From: Lunularia cruciata | Lineage: Eukaryota; Streptophyta; Marchantiopsida; Lunulariales; Lunulariaceae | Assembly (NCBI GenBank): GCA_948567375.1 | Contig: OX419756.1 | Location: forward strand, 5,213,001 to 5,277,000 | DNA: 64,000 bases | Direction of reading: 5' to 3' | In this document: positions 61,871-64,000 of the stretch, piece after piece | How positions within the stretch are numbered: position 1 is the first letter of the stretch | Layout: the number at the start of each line of letters is the position of its first letter | Notes under the pieces: generated by a model | Told to the model about the DNA's origin: nothing | Database searches by the model: none | The model's input: only the letters and a program-made list of their open reading frames with translations | Program-made: the position numbers and the translations under genes

Positions 61871-64000
61871 TGTGGTGGCCACATTTTTTGTTTTTTTTCA
61901 AAATAAAGGAGAAGAAGTGTATAGAGAAGTCGGATTGTGCCAGTATGGCCAAAGAAAGCAAAGAAAAGAGTCTTCAGGATGAAACCTAAAGTAAAGTGAC
62001 TTCGGGTCATAAGGTGAAGTACTCAGAAATGCCCTGTCAGCATACAACCCAAAGTAAATTGTCTTTGTATCGGGGGGAGCTCACCCAAGGCAAAGGCAAT
62101 CTAACCACCTTTCATCGGGGCAAGAAATTCAAGAAGGGGCCATTTAAAAATTGGCAGCCTATACGCACAAAGGTTTATTGACAGTGATAGGTGCATGCTG
62201 GAGGTGTGATTTCTTGGTAGAAACTCAAAGTGACAAAAGACAAAGAAGTGCAACTCTATAAAAATCAAACTTGCAACGACAAAATGTCAAGTAATTTTCC
62301 TTTGCCATTGAAAAGTCATCTTGTAGGTGATCGAGGAAAGGGAAATAGAGTTGGGATTGTGTTAGTGCGCAAGGGAGAAGTCGCGAGAGTGAAATCAAGA
62401 GAGAGGGAGAAATTAGAAGAGATGGGAGGAGGAAAGAAGAACTCCAAATTCGCAGTGAGAAATCATGTGATTCGGAGGTTAAACGTGATAGCAAGGATCG
62501 AGGTCTTGAGCCAACTTTGGATCACATTTCTAGCATGGAACAAGAATGTAAGCTTTCCAAGATTCATGACAGAAATCATCAAGAGTAAGTGTCTTGAGGG
62601 ACCCAAGGAAGAAGGGAAGAGAGGAAATCCGGCTCGCTGGACAGAGTCGGATTGGAGACTCGTACTTAGGAAGGAGGCAGGCTAGGAGCAGGGAGCCACA
62701 TTCTTGGGGAAGGGAGAGATAGCTCAAGAGACTCAAGAGGTGAGAGACGCTTTCTCGTCGAAGAGAACGAAGAATGAGTATAAGGTTGAGAGTTACAAGG
62801 ATCCATTGAAGAGAGGGATCGTTAGTGCTCTCATGGCAATCTTGAAGCCAGAGAGAACAACTTATGTGATGAAGCACCAAGCAGTGTTCTTCCATAAGTT
62901 GTTTGCAGGAGAACCTATAAATTGGGCGAGGTGCTTCCATGGGAGGATGAGACAAATGGTGTGGAATTTGCAGGATAAGTCGCCTCCCCACTACATCGTG
63001 TTGTTTGCAACACATTTTTACCTCGGGTTGAATTTGCTCAACTTGGCGGAGCAAAACAGAATGGTGTCTCACTTCCATCCCGACTTGAGAAGAGAAGCCG
63101 ACATGGAGGAACAGCAGTACATTCTCCAAATCCGGAGCACGGATGAGTACTACATGAAGACGGGTAAGAGCGTGGAGATAGAAGCTAGTACTCCAAAATC
63201 AAAGAAGAGGGGTCGGCAAGTGGAAGCCAAAGACATCAAGAAACCTCAGAAGATGTAGAGAAGCAACCCAAGGCAAAGTATGATGGTAATTGAGTTGGAG
63301 GATGAAGACTCAGAAGAAGATGCCGAGGTCAAAATTGAGGACTTGGAACATGAGGAGGAGCCTGAGCTAATGCTGCAGAGTGAAGATACGAGCAGTGAGA
63401 GTGATGAAGGGGGAGAGATGACATTGGTGCCGGCTGCTGATGAATAGGAAGAAGAAGTGCAAGCCGAGATGGAGGCCAAAGACAACACACAGTTGGAAGA
63501 CGAAGTAACTGTGCCCAAAGAAAAGAAGATCGTGGTACAGCAAGGAGTTTGCTTGAGATGTAAGGCAAAGTGTGAAGCGGGGCCAAGTAAAGTGAAGGAA
63601 GAGGTAGGAGAAAGCTCGGGAAGTGAAGCATCAATTCCGATACGAAGACTGCAGAGGAGAAGGTGAGTATTGGGTGAAGAAGAGGTAAGGAAGGAAATTT
63701 CTATGCAGGAAAACACAGTTGTGAGAAATGGAGTGGAGTACTTGTAGGAAATCGTGTGCCCATTATTGGTGAAGTTGGAGCACAAGAAGAGGGAGATGCA
63801 GTCAACATGTTTGGAGGTGAAGACTATGTTGCAGGTGTTAGCGCAACTAGAAGAAGAGAACTCGGAGTTGAAGAGGAGTATAACCTGAGGTGAGGAGGAA
63901 AGAGAGGTAATACGAGCGGAGGCAGTAGAGAGAAGTCAGGTCATTGAAGACCTGAAGAGAGAAGTGAGTTATCGGGAGGATCTTGTGAGGAAGAGTGACA
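61871..64000 (+). repeat. 3' LTR of E-1 (continues beyond the window)
   Basis: Starts TGTGGTGGCCACATTTTTTG, like the LTR starts at 16666 (minus strand) and 51950 (minus strand). At 63784 it reaches sequence matching the left edge of the partial 5' LTR (57710). Adding 61871-63783 to 57710-59562 gives an estimated full LTR of about 3.8 kb. Confidence 0.78.
61946..64000 (+). pseudogene. Family E LTR-encoded ORF, N-terminal and middle part
   Basis: 61946-63666 stays in one frame, with in-frame stops at 61987, 62179, 62683, 63256, 63446 and 63664. Blocks: LTTFHRGKKFKKGPFKNW; RRLNVIARIEVLSQLWITFLAW; ARWTESDWRLVL; NWARCFHGRMRQM; HFHPDLRREADMEEQ; a Lys-rich tract; an acidic tract (63290-63440); and past 63740 a coiled coil (LLVKLEHKKREMQ, LAQLEEENSELKRS). 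The minus-strand element at 14230-16570 has the same order. No catalytic motif. Because it sits after the 3' LTR start, each LTR carries the gene. Confidence 0.6.

Larger units (their letters stand above)
57710..64000 (+). mobile_element. Family E element E-1, plus strand, internally deleted
   Basis: Partial 5' LTR (57710-59562), internal region of only 2.3 kb (59563-61870) and 3' LTR from 61871 to beyond the window. The 5' LTR is cut by B-0. The internal region keeps two small ORFs, Gag, protease and an RT scrap; it lacks most of RT, and all RNase H and integrase. It could move only with help from another element, if at all. Confidence 0.85.

Overview
This window is a repeat-dense stretch of plant nuclear DNA. 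Evidence for a plant: spliced host-type coding sequence, several Ty3/gypsy LTR-retrotransposon families of plant type, and a rearranged fragment of plastid DNA (16S rRNA plus trnM). The one host gene (10257-12375, + strand, four exons) encodes a microbial-type terpene synthase. That enzyme family is known from non-seed land plants, so a fern, lycophyte or bryophyte is the most likely source; this is an inference. I name the retrotransposon families A, B and E here for convenience.

Layout. 1-1710: decayed 3' end of a family A element (A-0). 1711-9272: AT-rich, essentially gene-free DNA holding the plastid-derived insert (about 6270-6633). 9273-9530: tandem repeat. 10257-12375: terpene synthase. 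12376-14229: AT-rich spacer. 14230-18710: decayed family E element on the - strand. 18711-57709: an old family B element (B-0), split by later insertions. 57710-64000: a + strand family E element (E-1) that runs off the window.

Nesting inside B-0. A family B element (B-1) entered B-0 at 19347, with a ctct target duplication seen again at 43837. B-1 in turn received an intact, young family A element (A-1, 25738-33552) and a second family B element (B-2, 33923-43836). The tail of B-1 is missing, which fits recombination between two B 3' ends. B-0 also carries a family A solo LTR (45985-46675) and a broken - strand family A element (A-2, 48210-56843). A-2 is itself split by a family E LTR-like insertion (50046-51950).

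The most unusual object is family B. It is a Ty3-type element with Gag, retropepsin, RT-RNase H and a DDE integrase. It also carries a complete DNMT3-like cytosine-5 DNA methyltransferase between protease and RT, and a canonical C4HC3 PHD finger at the C-terminus. In B-2 all of this lies in one reading frame (35659-43005) broken only by in-frame stop codons. Its ends are not ordinary LTRs. They have the form A1 - internal - B1-gc-A2-B2 (449, 106, 449 and 106 bp), a split-direct-repeat layout otherwise known from tyrosine-recombinase DIRS/PAT-like elements, here combined with a DDE integrase and 4-bp target duplications. A UAG with a leaky-type CAG CCA context sits between methyltransferase and RT.

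Other points. A-1 is intact: 1608-codon gag-pol, nearly identical LTRs, a tRNA-Glu-type primer site and two extra small ORFs. One of these small ORFs has relatives in the unrelated family E. Family E has a very long LTR (estimated 3.8 kb) that itself contains a long coiled-coil ORF.
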